The position numbers and the translations under genes are program-made. 64,000 nt of DNA, from assembly GCA_016647705.1 (NCBI GenBank), contig CM028326.1, positions 48,189,285 to 48,253,284 on the forward strand, given 5' to 3'. This DNA comes from Eucommia ulmoides (lineage: Eukaryota; Streptophyta; Magnoliopsida; Garryales; Eucommiaceae). Below are positions 21,356-33,482 of this stretch, in pieces. Numbering within the stretch: position 1 is the stretch's first letter; every line of letters begins with the position of its first letter. The notes under the pieces were generated by a model. The model searched no databases. It was not told the DNA's origin and was given only the letters and a program-made list of their open reading frames with translations.

Positions 21356-22531
21356 AGAGCCATCAAATCAAACTCCCATCAAGAATTTAATACTTGGGAT
21401 GACATAGGGAGACCACATTCAAGGCACCTAAAAAATTTGAGCCAAATATCTCTAGGAAACCAAGCTACTTGAAATGTAACTAAACGGTTACAAGGATAGC
21501 TGAATCGATCCCATTCCATCAAAGGGAATTCAATACCCATCAAATCAAGTGTCATGATCATGAATTAAATGCAAAATGACACATGGAGACCACATACATT
21601 GCATCTTCAAGGCATTAAATGCAATATAACCAAACTAGTTCAAGTAACTAGTACTTAGCCACCAATCCAAACTAAAACGTGTCACATCAAGCATTAAACA
21701 TGCCATATGCAACGCTATCATTGCCAATGATTGCTAATTATGAGAAATCCTTACCAATCATTACTTGAGATATTTTTGAGATTTGGTAATCAAAATACAT
21801 GGCATCAAAGGCTGATGCGCAGGGTGCCTAGGACTATAAATAGGGGATTTGTTTCTAAAATTTGGAGAGCTTCAACCCACAAATTATTTTTCTAAGCTCG
21901 AATTATACTCTCCGTTCTAGTAGGTTTTCAAGACTTCGCTTCAACAAACACCTTGAAATTCTACCAAAATGCCTTCCCAAATGAGTTCTTTTGGATCATG
22001 GAGGAAGATCTCAAGAAGTTGATGATAACCAATTGAGAACAATCGAGAAGATCCAAAGAAGGAGAAGAAGGAAATTGCTTAGGGAAAGACCACTCCCCTA
22101 AGCAAGGTAAGTCTTCTAAACTCTCTTTGATCTTGTCTTAAATATGGTTTTATTGCATCTACATAGCATATGTATGTAATTATTACACTTATATTTCATG
22201 TATGTAATATACATATCTCATAATTAAGTAAAACAATGTCAAAAACATGTTGAAATCAACAAAATATGTCAAACCATTCAAACCATGTCAAGAACATGAA
22301 GAACATGATAAAAATATAAATCACGCCATGAGTTATGAATAATATATTTATTCTTTAAAGAAAACATAAAACTAAACTCCAAAACCCAAATCAAACTACT
22401 AACCTATAACTGTTACTAACTGACTTTACATTTCTGCAATAGTATAGATCACAGCATGACACTAAGTCTTCAGACTCGTGGACTGGCTCCATGTGTGCGT
22501 GTGTGTGTATATATATACTCCATCAAGACCC
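21356..22531 (+). repeat. R3 LTR, plus orientation, first half (5'-truncated)
   Basis: Matches the reverse complement of LTR B (49880-51340) and of the LTR at 28272-30513. Contains a TATA box CTATAAATAGGGG at 21834-21846. It stops at GACCC (22527-22531), after a (GT)n(TA)n tract, and resumes at 30514 with the same GACCC. Its start is missing, cut at the plastid block. Confidence 0.75.
21834..21846 (+). promoter_or_regulatory. TATA box of R3 LTR
   Basis: CTATAAATAGGGG, equivalent to CCTATAAATATAG (minus) at 50594-50608 in LTR B and to CTATAAAATAG (minus) near 29150-29160. This sets the transcription direction of the family. Confidence 0.6.
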
Positions 22532-23410
22532 TAACGCACCCTGAATTTGGATAGCGGAAGAAGTAGAGATCGGGAAGAATAGAAAACAAGTTTCATTCCC
22601 CTCTCTCTCTAAGACGTCCAAATCTGTTCATTTTGAAAAACGGTTTTTCAAGGGCTTTTCTTAGGCGTCGGTTTTGAAAAACTTCTTGGGTTGGGATTTT
22701 ATTTTGAAAATAGAGTCTCCACTTAGCATGAGATTAAATGGTGTATTAAGTCACCGGTAGTTTTAGAAATTCATTTTACTTTGAAATGGCCCACATTTTG
22801 ACTTCATACCAGATATATTCTTAAATGTCGGGGTTCGATTATGCTCAGGAAAGGTTTTATGCACCCCAAGACACCCATATGTAAATGGTACCTTAGTTTA
22901 AATAGATGTTCACTATCAAACAATACCCAACTAACTTTCTTTGATTTACTTAAACAAAATAATTCTATTTTTTTAAGTTTTTTCTTTTTATGTATTTTAA
23001 CATGATTAAAGCAATATATGGTTTTATGATCTATATGCAAATATAGCTAAAGCATATTGAAATGAGAATACTTTTGTATCTTTTGACATAACGAAAGCAG
23101 TGAACTACACTATAACACACTATTCTAGGCAGTGACAACCCAACAACAGTTTATATGATAAAAAAATTTAAACTACCGAATGTTATATAGGCTTCCTACA
23201 AATCCTTGTTCTCACAGGGAATAAGGTCGACATGAAATTCCAATATGCAAGCTATACTAAATGAAATGTTTTTGTATTTTGAAGAGACCGAATCTTATAT
23301 AGGTTGCCTGCATATTCTTGTTTTCACAACGAATCAAGTCGACATATAGTTTCAAATATGCAAACTAGACTAAATTATTTGGATATGTGACTGAACCCAT
23401 ACATGAGTTG

Positions 23411-24999
23411 TGATAGGTGTGATATACCTACATATTTCCAAACTGATTTTGTTAGTTTTAGAGTATTTTTTATAGCATTTTTATAATGTTTCAATTAGTT
23501 TTTATTCTTTTTGTATAAATCAGGTGTATGGGAGAAAAGGTAAGAAACTGGAGCATAAAAAATTAGATCGAACCAAGAACGGTCGAAGAACGGTAGAAAA
23601 ACAAGCACGGAGGCAATAATCAAAACAGCAGCCCATCGCCTAGGTTTCTAGACCACTGCCTAGGAGGTGAAAATATAGAGAGGGCCAATTCTTGTTGGAA
23701 GCTCACTGCCTAGGCGGTGAAACTGCAAGATGGTCTCTGAATGCACCGTTGTCTTTACTACTGCAGCGATCAACGAACCGACATACCCACCGCCTAGGCG
23801 GTGGCCTCTACACACATTTAAAATATTTTTTGGGATATTTTGCCTATTTAAATCCTTTATCTCCTCATCTCTTTCAGGGGAATCACCCCCTAGGGCCCTT
23901 AGACTATATTTTAGGATGAGTTTGAGAGATTTTTGAGGGAGAGCTCTCAACGCGAGGAAGAAGATGAAGGAGGAAGCGAGCGGTGAACGGTTTTAGCAAC
24001 AAATCTTTGGATATCGGCTAAGTCGTTCGTTTCTTTTCTTTATTTTCTTTATTTTAGTAGTTGTTGTGCATGTTTATGCCATTTTACATTGTATACATGG
24101 TTATGGCCATTGGCTAAACATAGGTTGTTTAGGGATTATTAATAAATTTATGAATACATGGTTTAGTTGAGTTTGTGGTTGTTCTTCGATGTTTGATTGT
24201 GTTTATTGTTCTTGTTTGTTGGTTATGCTTAGATTTATATATCAAGAATTTGGGGTTTAACAAACCCCGGATTCGGACTAGGGTAAACGAACGTGACGAT
24301 CCAATAACCTGGGAGGAAGTTGGATTGTGTACAAACAATGACGTAGGGGCAAGACTCCTGCGACCTAGGGTCATTAAGACGTTGAGGGAGACTTTTTCAT
24401 TGACTCGAAGTCGCGTATTCCTCTGTCTTACACTCAAGAGAATGGCGGGGAAATTTACGAACTAAGATTGTTGATAGGGTAAACACAACGCGACGATCCA
24501 ATAACCCAGGAGAGAGTTGGATTGTGCGCAATCAATGACGTTGGGGAAAGACTAACACGAACTAGGGTCGTTAAGATGTTGAGGGGGACTTTTTTGTTAA
24601 CACAAAGTTGCGTATTCCCTCGTCTTATACTCGGGAGAGGTGGTGGGGGAGTTTACGAACTGAGATTGTTGAATAAGTCGAATGCCGTTAACATAAACTA
24701 AAACGAGATTGAACACGTATTCGTAAACAAAACTAATCCCTAGACAATATATTATCTCAAAACTATCTCAATGTAGTACTAGTATAGTTAAATTAGTATT
24801 TTAGTATTAGTATTTAATTAAATTACATTTTTAGCGCCTAGATAAAATTAGGTCATGACAAATACGGTATTCGATAGTAGCAACAACCAATCCCAGTGGA
24901 TACGATACCCTATCTTTAAAGATCCATCATACTAAAACTTTGACCTCGTATACTTGCGAGTTGTCAATACGCAAGCGTGTAACAAACGCTCACCGTACA
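23411..24999 (+). repeat. E2 5' LTR with internal duplication
   Basis: Starts TGATAGGTG, ends CCGTACA. Palindrome cluster 23635-23806 includes the perfect 18-bp palindrome CCACCGCCTAGGCGGTGG at 23787-23804. TATA-like CTATTTAAAT lies at 23844-23853. A unit of about 196 bp (24281-24476) is repeated at 24477-24672; the 3' LTR has one copy. Confidence 0.85.
23635..23806. repeat. Palindrome cluster in E2 5' LTR
   Basis: Four copies of the CCGCCTAGGCGG-type motif, one a perfect 18-bp palindrome, upstream of the TATA-like box. Confidence 0.82.
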
Positions 25000-25005
25000 A
25001 GTTTT

Positions 25006-25086
25006 TGGCACAGTTGCTGGGGATTGGTTATTTGTCATATGTAGTTTATGGCAATCGCCACTAACTTTTTGGCGCCGTTGCCGGGG
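25006..25086 (+). other. E2 primer binding site region with two PBS copies
   Basis: The first PBS (25006-25022, TGGCACAGTTGCTGGGG) adjoins the LTR but matches tRNA-Asp at only 14 of 17. The second (25070-25086, TGGCGCCGTTGCCGGGG) is a perfect match but lies 70 bp inside. Confidence 0.8.
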
Positions 25087-26224
25087 ATTGGATAGAGTTA
25101 TTGTCGATATTGTGAGTAAATGACCTTATTTTACTTTAGGCATTTCTTTTATATATAATTTTTGTTTGTAGTTTTGTTTTTATTTCTTACGCAGGGTACT
25201 TAGCGATGTTAGATCGACAGGTATTGATGCATTCCATTCAATGGGATTTCAAGCCATTTATAGTACTGGCACCATGCACATAAGCCAGTGAGGCGTGTCA
25301 TTAAAAGATCGAACCATCCAAAGCCAAATCTTGCTAAGCGTGAGGGTATTGTAAATATGTCGGGCCGAGGACATTAAACCACGCGCGTCTTGGGAGGCAA
25401 CCCAAGGTCAAAAATAAATTAAATCCGTCACAACCGAATTTATTCAGAAGCTCTCTTTCCTCCCAGGTATGTGTTCTAAACCCCCTTCGTCAACATGCTT
25501 AAATTTCATATGTTGAGAATGATTATTGGGTTCACTTAGGACACTGTCCATTTTGAGTTCGGCGGTGATGTGTAGGATATTAGTATGTTTTATTGTTTTT
25601 CTCGTAGTGCATGTTTGTTTAGGTTAGTTTGTGTTTATTCCTTGTGGTTGTGTGTATGCTGAGTTTTGCGTTCATCTGGGCCATTACCCGATGATAAAAT
25701 TACCCCTAGTTGTTTTCGAGGTCAAGGGTAATACCTATGCATGTGTGTTCTATGTGCTTGACAATGCATTTTGTTGAAAATTATTGTAGATCCTAATTTG
25801 CACGAGCACATAGACTCAATGTATTTCTATTCAATTTATTAGAGGCCAATTATCGATCAGCTAAACTCATGACACTTTATGGATTCTAGAACCTAATTGA
25901 GGGGAAGCTTGAGGCGAATTCCTAGGCGCGATAGTTCAGGAGACATGATTTAGGCCTTCAATTTTATCACTTGAACCTTTTGAAGCTAACCTGAAAAAAT
26001 TTATTCCCTCGTTCCCCTGTCGAAGCTGATAAACTTTTTAATTCTGAAATCTTATCAATACTCTCCCAATTTAATTTTTACAAACTATTGTCGCTAAGCC
26101 AAAAAGTCAAAATTGAGTGAAATCAAGAATCATAGACTAATGCTGACTTGAAGTGAGCGATCAGGGTTTCAGAAGAATTGTTATTGGTTCAATATTAGTG
26201 TATTCACTTGTCATTCTCTTAAAT

Positions 26225-26341
26225 TCCTTTTTGCACACTCCTAAAATTTTAGAAATTCGAATAAGTTTGGGGTTGTGTTACTTAATCCTTTTTGCACACT
26301 CCTAAAATTGTAGAAATTTGAATAAGTTTGGGGGTGTGTTA
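26225..26341 (+). repeat. Two tandem polypurine-like units in E2 3' UTR
   Basis: A unit of about 61 bp, TTTTTGCACACTCCTAAAAT ... AATAAGTTTGGGGG, occurs twice, about 620 bp before the true polypurine tract. E1 and E3 carry the same units. Confidence 0.75.
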
Positions 26342-26962
26342 TTTAAAATAAAATAAAATAAAAATTATGTTCTTTCGACAAGTGAATACAATGTTCTTAA
26401 ATTCTTATTCAAGGTTGTGTTTATGTGGAGTTACGAGAGAGAGATAGCAACAAGCGTTTATGCCTCAGGTATCATTCAATCTTAACGATTTTCTATTTCT
26501 ATTCCTATGATACCCTTGATCATTCTCTAAATCTAAACCAAGCCTAATTAATCTTTGTGAATGTCCGAACCTACATTAGTGGAGAGTGGACTCCAATCAG
26601 GAATATGGAAATCCTAGTCATTTACGGTCTAAGTCATGAATTTAGTTGGTGGAGGATCCAATCTAGTCATTATATAGTTATATTATTGAGTCTTGCACTA
26701 ACACGTTTACAGGATCTAGAATGGTGTTCACCATTATTGCATGTCAAAATTCTAAAACCACAAGATGTGTTTTACCGCCTGAACTCGATATGACTGGCGG
26801 TTGTTGAGGGAAAAATAAATAGGTTGTTAGAAGAAGTCAAAACTCGCATCTCATTTTGTTTAGGTTGTATTTAGGCTGTTTGTTATTTCATTTAGTTGTG
26901 TTTTTCATTTTCGTGTGTGTGTTTTGCTTGAGGACTAGCAAAATTCCAAGTTTGGGGGTATT

Positions 26963-28266
26963 TGATAGGTGTGATCTACCTATTTATTTCCAAACTGATT
27001 TGTTAGTTTTAGAGTATTTTTTATAGTGTTTTTATTATGTTTTAATTAGTTTTCATTCTTTTTGTATAAATCAGGTGTATGGGTGAAAAAGTGTGAAACT
27101 AGAGCATAAACGATCAGATCGAACTAAGAACGGTGGAAAAACAAACGCGGAGGCAATAATCAAAACAGTAACCCACTGCCTAGGCGGTGAAAATGCAAAG
27201 ATGGCCAATTCTTGCGGGAAGCTCACCGCCTATGTGGTGCAACTGCAAGATAGTCCCTGAATCCACCGTTGTCTTCATCGTTGCAGCGATCAACGAACCA
27301 ACATACCCACCGCCTATGCGGTGGCCTCTGCACAGATATAAGATATGTTTTGGGATATTTTGCCTATTTAAACCCTTCATCTCCTCCTCTCTTTCAGGGA
27401 AATCACCCCTAGCGCCCTTAGACTATATTTTAGGGTAAGTTTGAGAGATTTTTAAGGGAGAGCTCTCAACCCGAGGAAGAAGATAAAGAAGGAAGCAAGT
27501 GGTGAACAATTTTAGTGCCAAATCTTCAGATATCGGCTAAGTCATTCATTTCTTTTCTTTATTTTTTTCATTTTGGTAGTTGTTGAGCATGTTTACGCCA
27601 TTTTACATTGTACACATGGTTATGGCAATTGGCTAAATATGGTTATTCTTTGATCGTTGATTGTTTTTATCATTCTTGTTTGTTGATTATGCTTAGATTT
27701 ATATATCAAGAATTCTGGGTTTGACAAACCCTGGATTCAGACTAGGGTAAACGAACATCACGATCCAATAACCGGGGAGAGAGTTGGATTGTGTACAATT
27801 GATGACATTGGGGAAGACTCACGTGACCTAGGGTCATTAAGACGTTGAGGGGGACTTATTCGTTGACTTGAAATCGCGTATTCCCTCGTCTTACACTCGA
27901 GAGAGGTGGCGGAGGGAGTTTACGAACTGAGATTTTCGGATAAGTCTAACATCGTTTACATAAACTAAAACGAGATTGAACACATATTCGTAAACGCAAC
28001 TAATCCCTAGAAAATCTATTCTCTCAAAACTATCTCAATGTAGTATTAGTATAGTTAAATTAGTATTTTAGTATTAGTATTTAATTAAATTACATTTTTA
28101 GCGCCTAGACAAAATTAGGTCATGGCAAACATAGTATTCGATAGTAACGACAATCAATCCCTGTGGATACGATAGCTGATCTTTAAAGATCCATCATACT
28201 AAAACTTTGACCTCGTATACTTTCGAGTAGTCAATACGCGAGCGTGTAACAAACACTTGCCGTATA
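26963..28266 (+). repeat. E2 3' LTR
   Basis: 1304 bp, starts TGATAGGTG and ends CCGTATA. Palindrome cluster at 27173-27322. Differs from the 5' LTR by lacking the 196-bp duplicate and a segment near 24120-24170. Confidence 0.85.
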
Positions 28267-30513
28267 GGTTTCCTACATATCTCAGATTAATGAGAATCGG
28301 GTCATCACGTAGTTCATTTATGGTGTGATAGTTATTAAACAAAACATGAATCACACATATCCCCGAAGGAATAGAGGCCCTCCCTTTATCCCGAGTTTTT
28401 ATCCACAAGGGTCTGTCGGTGTAGTATGTATATATATATATAGGTGTTAATCCACTAGCCTAAAGACTTAGTGCCAGGTTGTGATCTTGACATTTAGCAC
28501 AAAGTAAATTAGGTTATTAATAGTATATTGTTAGCATTAATGGTGAGTAAAGAGTCGGTTGGAAGTGTTCTTGAGAGAATCGTACAGACTATGCATAACT
28601 TATGGTGTGATAGGTGTTTTGTTTGGATCCTTACATGATCTTGGATAATTCAAGTCCTCCCATATTCTTAATATGTTCTTAGACATTATTGATGTTCTTG
28701 AGATGATTTTGTATGTAATGAACATGGTTTGATGATTATAACAAAAAAAAAAGTGTTATTTAGTTGATTATGGTTGGTATGTGTTATATACATGAAATTA
28801 ATGCATAGGAACTACATGATTTCACTATGTACAATCATAATAAATGAATTTAAGACCAAATTGAAGTAACCTAAAGATACATACCTAGTTTAGGGGAGTG
28901 TTCTTTTCCTAAACATATACTTTCTTATCCTTCTTTGATTTTCTTAGCTTGAACTTGATCAATCTTTGTCAACTTCTTGAATTCTTTCTCCAAGAACCTC
29001 AATAGCACCCTCTAGGATTGAATTTTAGCAGAATAATGGTGTGTTATTCAAGATAAATGCTTGAGAACCTACCACCCAAGACAATTACTTGAGCTTAGAG
29101 AGAGAAGTTAGGGTTTCAAGTCTTATAAATTATAAAAAAACAAGCCCATCTATTTTATAGGCCCATGGATCTTGCACACTCAACCATGTGTAGGGTATCC
29201 TAGACCATTTCTTAAGGTATGTTCGGCCTAGGGGACATCCTCTCTTATTTTTGTTTTGATTAGCTTTAGACGAATTTTAGGGATAGTGGAAAATTCTTAA
29301 AGATTTGGTCATGATTACCAAATCTTTTCCTAGATTTAGTAATGATTGGAAATCATCATACTTTTGGAAATCATTAGAAATCATTACACTCTGAATATGA
29401 TTGGTCACACATGGCTGCATCAATGGCATGAGGTAACACTTCCGATTCAGTTTAGGGGCTAATACCGGTTAGTTTTTGTATTTCAGTTTGGTTACCATTA
29501 TTGATTCCTAGGTGCATTGTATTTGGTCTTGAAGTTTCATCTTGAATATAATGCATATTGATGACTCATGACTTGGTGAGCACACATCTAGTTTGTTTTG
29601 GATTGAATCGGGTTAGTTTACCTTGTAAGCCTAAGGTATTTTGATGAAAATATCTTGGTTCAAAGCATCTACCCCTTCCATGTCGTTCCAAGAAATAAAT
29701 TATTTACGGGATGTGCATTAAATTCTTATTAAATGTTTAACCTAGGTGGCGAATCGAATCGATTTAGTTTCAAAAACAGTTGGTTAACTCCTAAGTGTTT
29801 TAGTTTCTCCCTTAGATATTTTGTGCAGAGAATATCTAGGGTTTTCTTTGTTATTTAAAAGCTCCTTTGTGGGACTTTTAATGATGGGTTGGGCCCTTGA
29901 ATCATTGGGCCTAGGGTGGTTTGTGAAGACAACTTGGATTTGTTCAGATTCAAATCAAGCCCAAATCATTAATTACATTGGTAATTTAGGGCTGGTCATG
30001 ACATTTCTAATCCTTTATCACGGTGTTTTGGATTGTATCTTGGTAGTATTTGATGTAATATTCATAATGGAAACAATTATTTATTTATTTATTTTTATTT
30101 TTTTATTTTTTATCTTTATTTTTATTTTTATGTTAAACTGACAAATTTAGTAATAGTAAATGTTTTATGGTCGAGGTAGGTAACCAAGGTAAATTGTTGA
30201 AATATCCTATAATTGAATGGTGGTGACTAATTTTTATTCATACTAAAGGTGATTTAATGAAAACCAACCTTTAATAACGTCATTTTAGATCCCCTTAAAT
30301 TATAGGATTTTCGAAGTTGACCTGAAACTTTTACTTAGCTGAATTCAGTCTAATTTAATAGTTTTTTTGTTTTTATATATTTTTTTGGTATTTTTATATA
30401 TGATATAGTGTGATCCCATATAGAAATTTGTTCCCTTAAACCTAAGTTTAAAATGTATCTGAACTTGTACTTGATTCGACACTAACTGGGCGGGACAAAA
30501 TGTGGTGTCTACT

Positions 30514-31091
30514 GACCCTTTTGGTTAAAAATTCGGAATAAAGAGAGGACCTCTTTTCCTTCGGGGATATGTGCGCACCTTCTTCAGAAATATTTCTGTC
30601 TTTCTTAGTTACGAGTAGGACTGACATATATACTATATATTTTCTTTATTTTTGAACTAATAACCTAAACATGCACACTAAACTTGCCTAAATAAGTGAG
30701 TTCGATTGGAGGTTCTTGAAAAAATCAAAGGTATTATCTACATATCATTATATGATTCATGTCTTTATCTCAAACTAAATAATAAAAAAAAATCAATCAA
30801 TCATCTTGCATGAATGAACTACGTGCTGACTTGATTCTCATTGATCTGAGATATATAGGCAACCCATGTACTGGTTCAATCACCTACCTAAACAAAAATC
30901 AGTTCATCTTGAACAAATGAACTACGTTTCGACCTGATTCTTCTTGAAAAGTGAGATACGTAGGCAACCTTTACAAGGTTTGGTCGTAAACTAAATTCAA
31001 AAATATTTTTCATTTCATGTTCCTTTATCTATTGCTCTTGATAGATAGTTAACCATTACTTTCTTTCCTTATATAAAAATGTATAAAAAAG

Positions 31092-31133
<42 letters not shown>

Positions 31134-31585
31134 GGGAATTATTTTGTTAACCAAAACCAAAGAAAATTACTTGGACTTTGTTTAAACGTGAACATCTATT
31201 TAGATTAAGGTACCATCTTCGAATGGGTGTCTTGGGGTGATTAAAATCTTCCCCAAGCATGACCAACCCCTGAACTTAAAGAAATCTCCATTATAGGACC
31301 TTTACAAGTTAAAACTTTGGCCACTTCACAATAATAAAAAAAAAAAAAAATCTACAATCTCGGTGACCTAACATACCATTTAACCCCAGGCTAGGTGGTG
31401 ACTCATTTTAAAACAAAATCCCGGCCCAAACAACATTTTCAAAACTGGCTCCAAGAAAAACCTCTGAAAACTCATTTAAAAAATTGAACGGATTTTGAGG
31501 ATTTCGAGAGGGAGGAATGAAAAATTATTTTCTTATTTTTCCCGATCTCTACTTCCTCTACTTTTCAAAATCTGGGGTACATCAA
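30514..31585 (+). repeat. R3 LTR, plus orientation, second half
   Basis: Continues the LTR of 21356-22531 after the inserted copy. Reverse complement of 22540-23400 joined to 28272-28420. Contains paired words such as TGAACTACGT...CTGATTC...TACGTAGGCAACC at 30815-30985. Ends CTGGGGTACATCAATA near 31585. Confidence 0.72.
31093..31131. repeat. (AT)n microsatellite
   Basis: About 19 uninterrupted AT dinucleotides. Confidence 0.95.
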
Positions 31586-31599
31586 TAGCTTACAAAGGC

Positions 31600-32010
31600 A
31601 TTTGGGTTTGACCATGACTCAGTTTAAGACAAGATTTCGGTTATTTTCAAATTTTATAGTATACAACCATATTGAATTTTGATATGACTACCCCATAGAC
31701 AGGGTCTCCATTTCTTCAATTTACAGACTCGATTGACACTTTTTATTTAGACTAATTGAAATCTCTTACCAATTGTTTGTCATTATAGGCCTCAAACTAA
31801 AGCAAGACATGAATCTAGATAGAACAAAGTTTCCATGTCTAATAAAGGATCATATCATCATAATAAAGATTTTCATTATTCTTCCCCACGACTTGTTCAA
31901 CTACCAATTTTTGGGAAAATTTCCTAATTGTGACAAGGGTCATCGGTGAGGAAGAATGACAATTCCTAATTGTCTATTACATTGTTTACTAGTCCTAGAA
32001 GTCCTCTCTT
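31600..32010. other. No gene recognised
   Basis: Sequence between the R3 LTR and the copia relic. The part nearest 32010 may be the 3' extension of the copia relic; otherwise nothing is visible. Confidence 0.4.
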
Positions 32011-32345
32011 GTATGGTTTCAGGGCAACATATATACGAACAGCAAGATAAATGTCTCTCTCTAAGACAGTGTCCTAAGTACATGTTTTGAAAATAAAGCA
32101 GTCGGATAGGTTATTCAGATAGATAACCGAGATCCTATAAATAGAGTCTTAGCCATAATGTCTTACAAAGTAAATTTGCCAAACCTTTGAATTAAGCTTC
32201 TGCATTTGAGCAAGCTATAACAATTTGTTTCTTTTTTTTCTATGTCACAAGGTTACCTCCTAGAAAGGTAAAGTATCTGGAAGTAGACCTTCTATCAACC
32301 ACATCACCATCCCAATAATCCCAACAGATGTCTTATCATTTCATT
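32010..32345 (-). pseudogene. Copia RNase H relic (lineage different from C1)
   Basis: Minus frames give GDVVDRRSTSRYFTFLGGNL followed by VIACSNAEA and LWLRLYLxDLGY, the usual copia RNase H order (D..D/RRSTSGY, SSAEAE, LWL..L.DLG). Several stops are present. The wording differs from C1, so it belongs to another copia lineage. Small isolated relic without LTRs nearby. Confidence 0.7.
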
Positions 32346-32528
32346 GGTCATATATATATGCATATACAAGAAAAATGAAGGGCCTTGTCCTATGTCTATA
32401 TATCCTCCTTATCTTATAATTGTGTTCGTCAAATGTCAGGCTTTTTTTGTTTTCACGGATTTCTCTTTATTATAGCACACAACTTAAAATTTTAGAGTAT
32501 AAAATAAAAAATAAAAAAACATAATCTA

Positions 32529-32532
<4 letters not shown>

Positions 32533-32582
<50 letters not shown>
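32533..32582. repeat. (TA)n microsatellite
   Basis: About 25 TA dinucleotides. Confidence 0.95.
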
Positions 32583-32586
<4 letters not shown>

Positions 32587-33149
32587 TTATTTCAAAGTAT
32601 AATCCTTCTGTCTAATTTAGCTATTAAATTAGATGAAAATGAGATAAAATTGTAAGAATATAACATATATAATATAAACATCTTTTTGAATTCTATTTCT
32701 TCAAAGTTGACACATATCAAGTATTTCATATTATTATGTTATAAAATATAAAAATATAATATAAATATCTATTTATATTCTATTTCTATAAATTATTATT
32801 AAAATGAAAGTATTTTCCTATATTACATTTTTGGAAAAAAAAAATCTATTCTTTTAATTTATTTATTTTTTTATCTTTTTTTTTTTCTTTGTTTCTTCTT
32901 CTCTTTTTCTTCTTTAGCGAACAACCCGACCCTCATCTCTACCCTTGTGCCCTACCCCACCACGCCCACCCCACTGTCCATCCCCTACTCCTCCATAAAC
33001 ACCATCACCATCAACACTTTCTCTCGCTAACTCTCTATCTCTTTCTATTTTTGATATCTCGCTCTAGTTATCTTTCTTGTGATTTCCCCCCTTTCAAATA
33101 CCTTTTCCCTCATTTGTTTTCTCTTAGATTTGAATGGACGTAACTAATT

Positions 33150-33415
33150 TGGACATCTCGACAATCTGGAAGTCTTTTGGGTCTTTAAGGTAATCACCGG
33201 TTAGGCTATTGTTCCGGAGGAATAGCATCTAGAGAGGACAAGATATTGAAAATACAGATTGGCACACAATTGGTGAGATAGTTTTGTTCAACAAAAGGTT
33301 TCTGCAAACCACATAAACTATTTTCAATCTCTAACAGGATTGGCCCTCCAATGTAGTTGGATTGTAAAGACCAGGGTCTATAGAATGACTTGTGAAACTA
33401 TTGTTTTCTAAGGGT
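33150..33415 (-). pseudogene. LRR receptor-kinase-like fragment
   Basis: Minus frames read NNSFTSHSIDPGLYNPTTLE, then VPICIFNILSSLDA and LRNNSLTGD. These fit the plant leucine-rich repeat of the L..N.L.G.IP and IFNISSL.I type found in receptor-like kinases. About 85 codons with stops and frame changes. It sits in the centre of an inverted repeat, so it may have been captured by a transposon. Confidence 0.45.
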
Positions 33416-33420
33416 AAGAG

Positions 33421-33451
33421 ATGAGAGAGAGAGAGAGAAAGCGAGAGAGAT

Positions 33452-33482
<31 letters not shown>
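33421..33482. repeat. (GA)n low-complexity tract
   Basis: Imperfect GA repeat; it produces spurious Ser/Leu-rich reading frames on the minus strand. Confidence 0.95.

Larger units (their letters stand above)
23411..28266 (+). mobile_element. E2: short E-family LTR element without coding region
   Basis: 5' LTR 23411-24999, PBS region 25006-25086, internal region of only about 1.9 kb, polypurine tract 26948-26962, 3' LTR 26963-28266. The internal part is 3' UTR sequence plus a block with TCTTGGGAGGCAACCCAAGG; the env-like ORF of E1/E3 is missing. Candidate target duplications are AGTTG (23406-23410) and GGTTT (28267-28271), matching at 3 of 5. The uninterrupted relative at 46880-46895 reads GGGTTGCCTAC, consistent with this site. 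E2 splits the R3 LTR 22532-30513. Confidence 0.87.
22532..30513 (-). mobile_element. R3 LTR (probably solo), minus orientation, interrupted by E2
   Basis: Flanked by GACCC at 22527-22531 and 30514-30518, a perfect 5-bp target duplication inside another R3 LTR. Removing E2 (23411-28266) leaves about 3.1 kb. On the minus strand it starts AGTAGACACC at 30513 (family form TGTAGACACC) and ends ...CAGGGTGCGTTA at 22532. No internal region adjoins either end, so it looks like a solo LTR. No coding sequence. Confidence 0.75.

Noticed and set aside
23660..23950. ORFs on both strands over the E2 LTR
   Set aside because: They read through the palindrome cluster and LTR leader; their homologues in the other LTR differ in frame and length.
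24129..24465. Pair of about 100-codon ORFs on both strands in the E2 5' LTR
   Set aside because: They overlap the 196-bp duplication of non-coding LTR sequence and are not kept in the 3' LTR.
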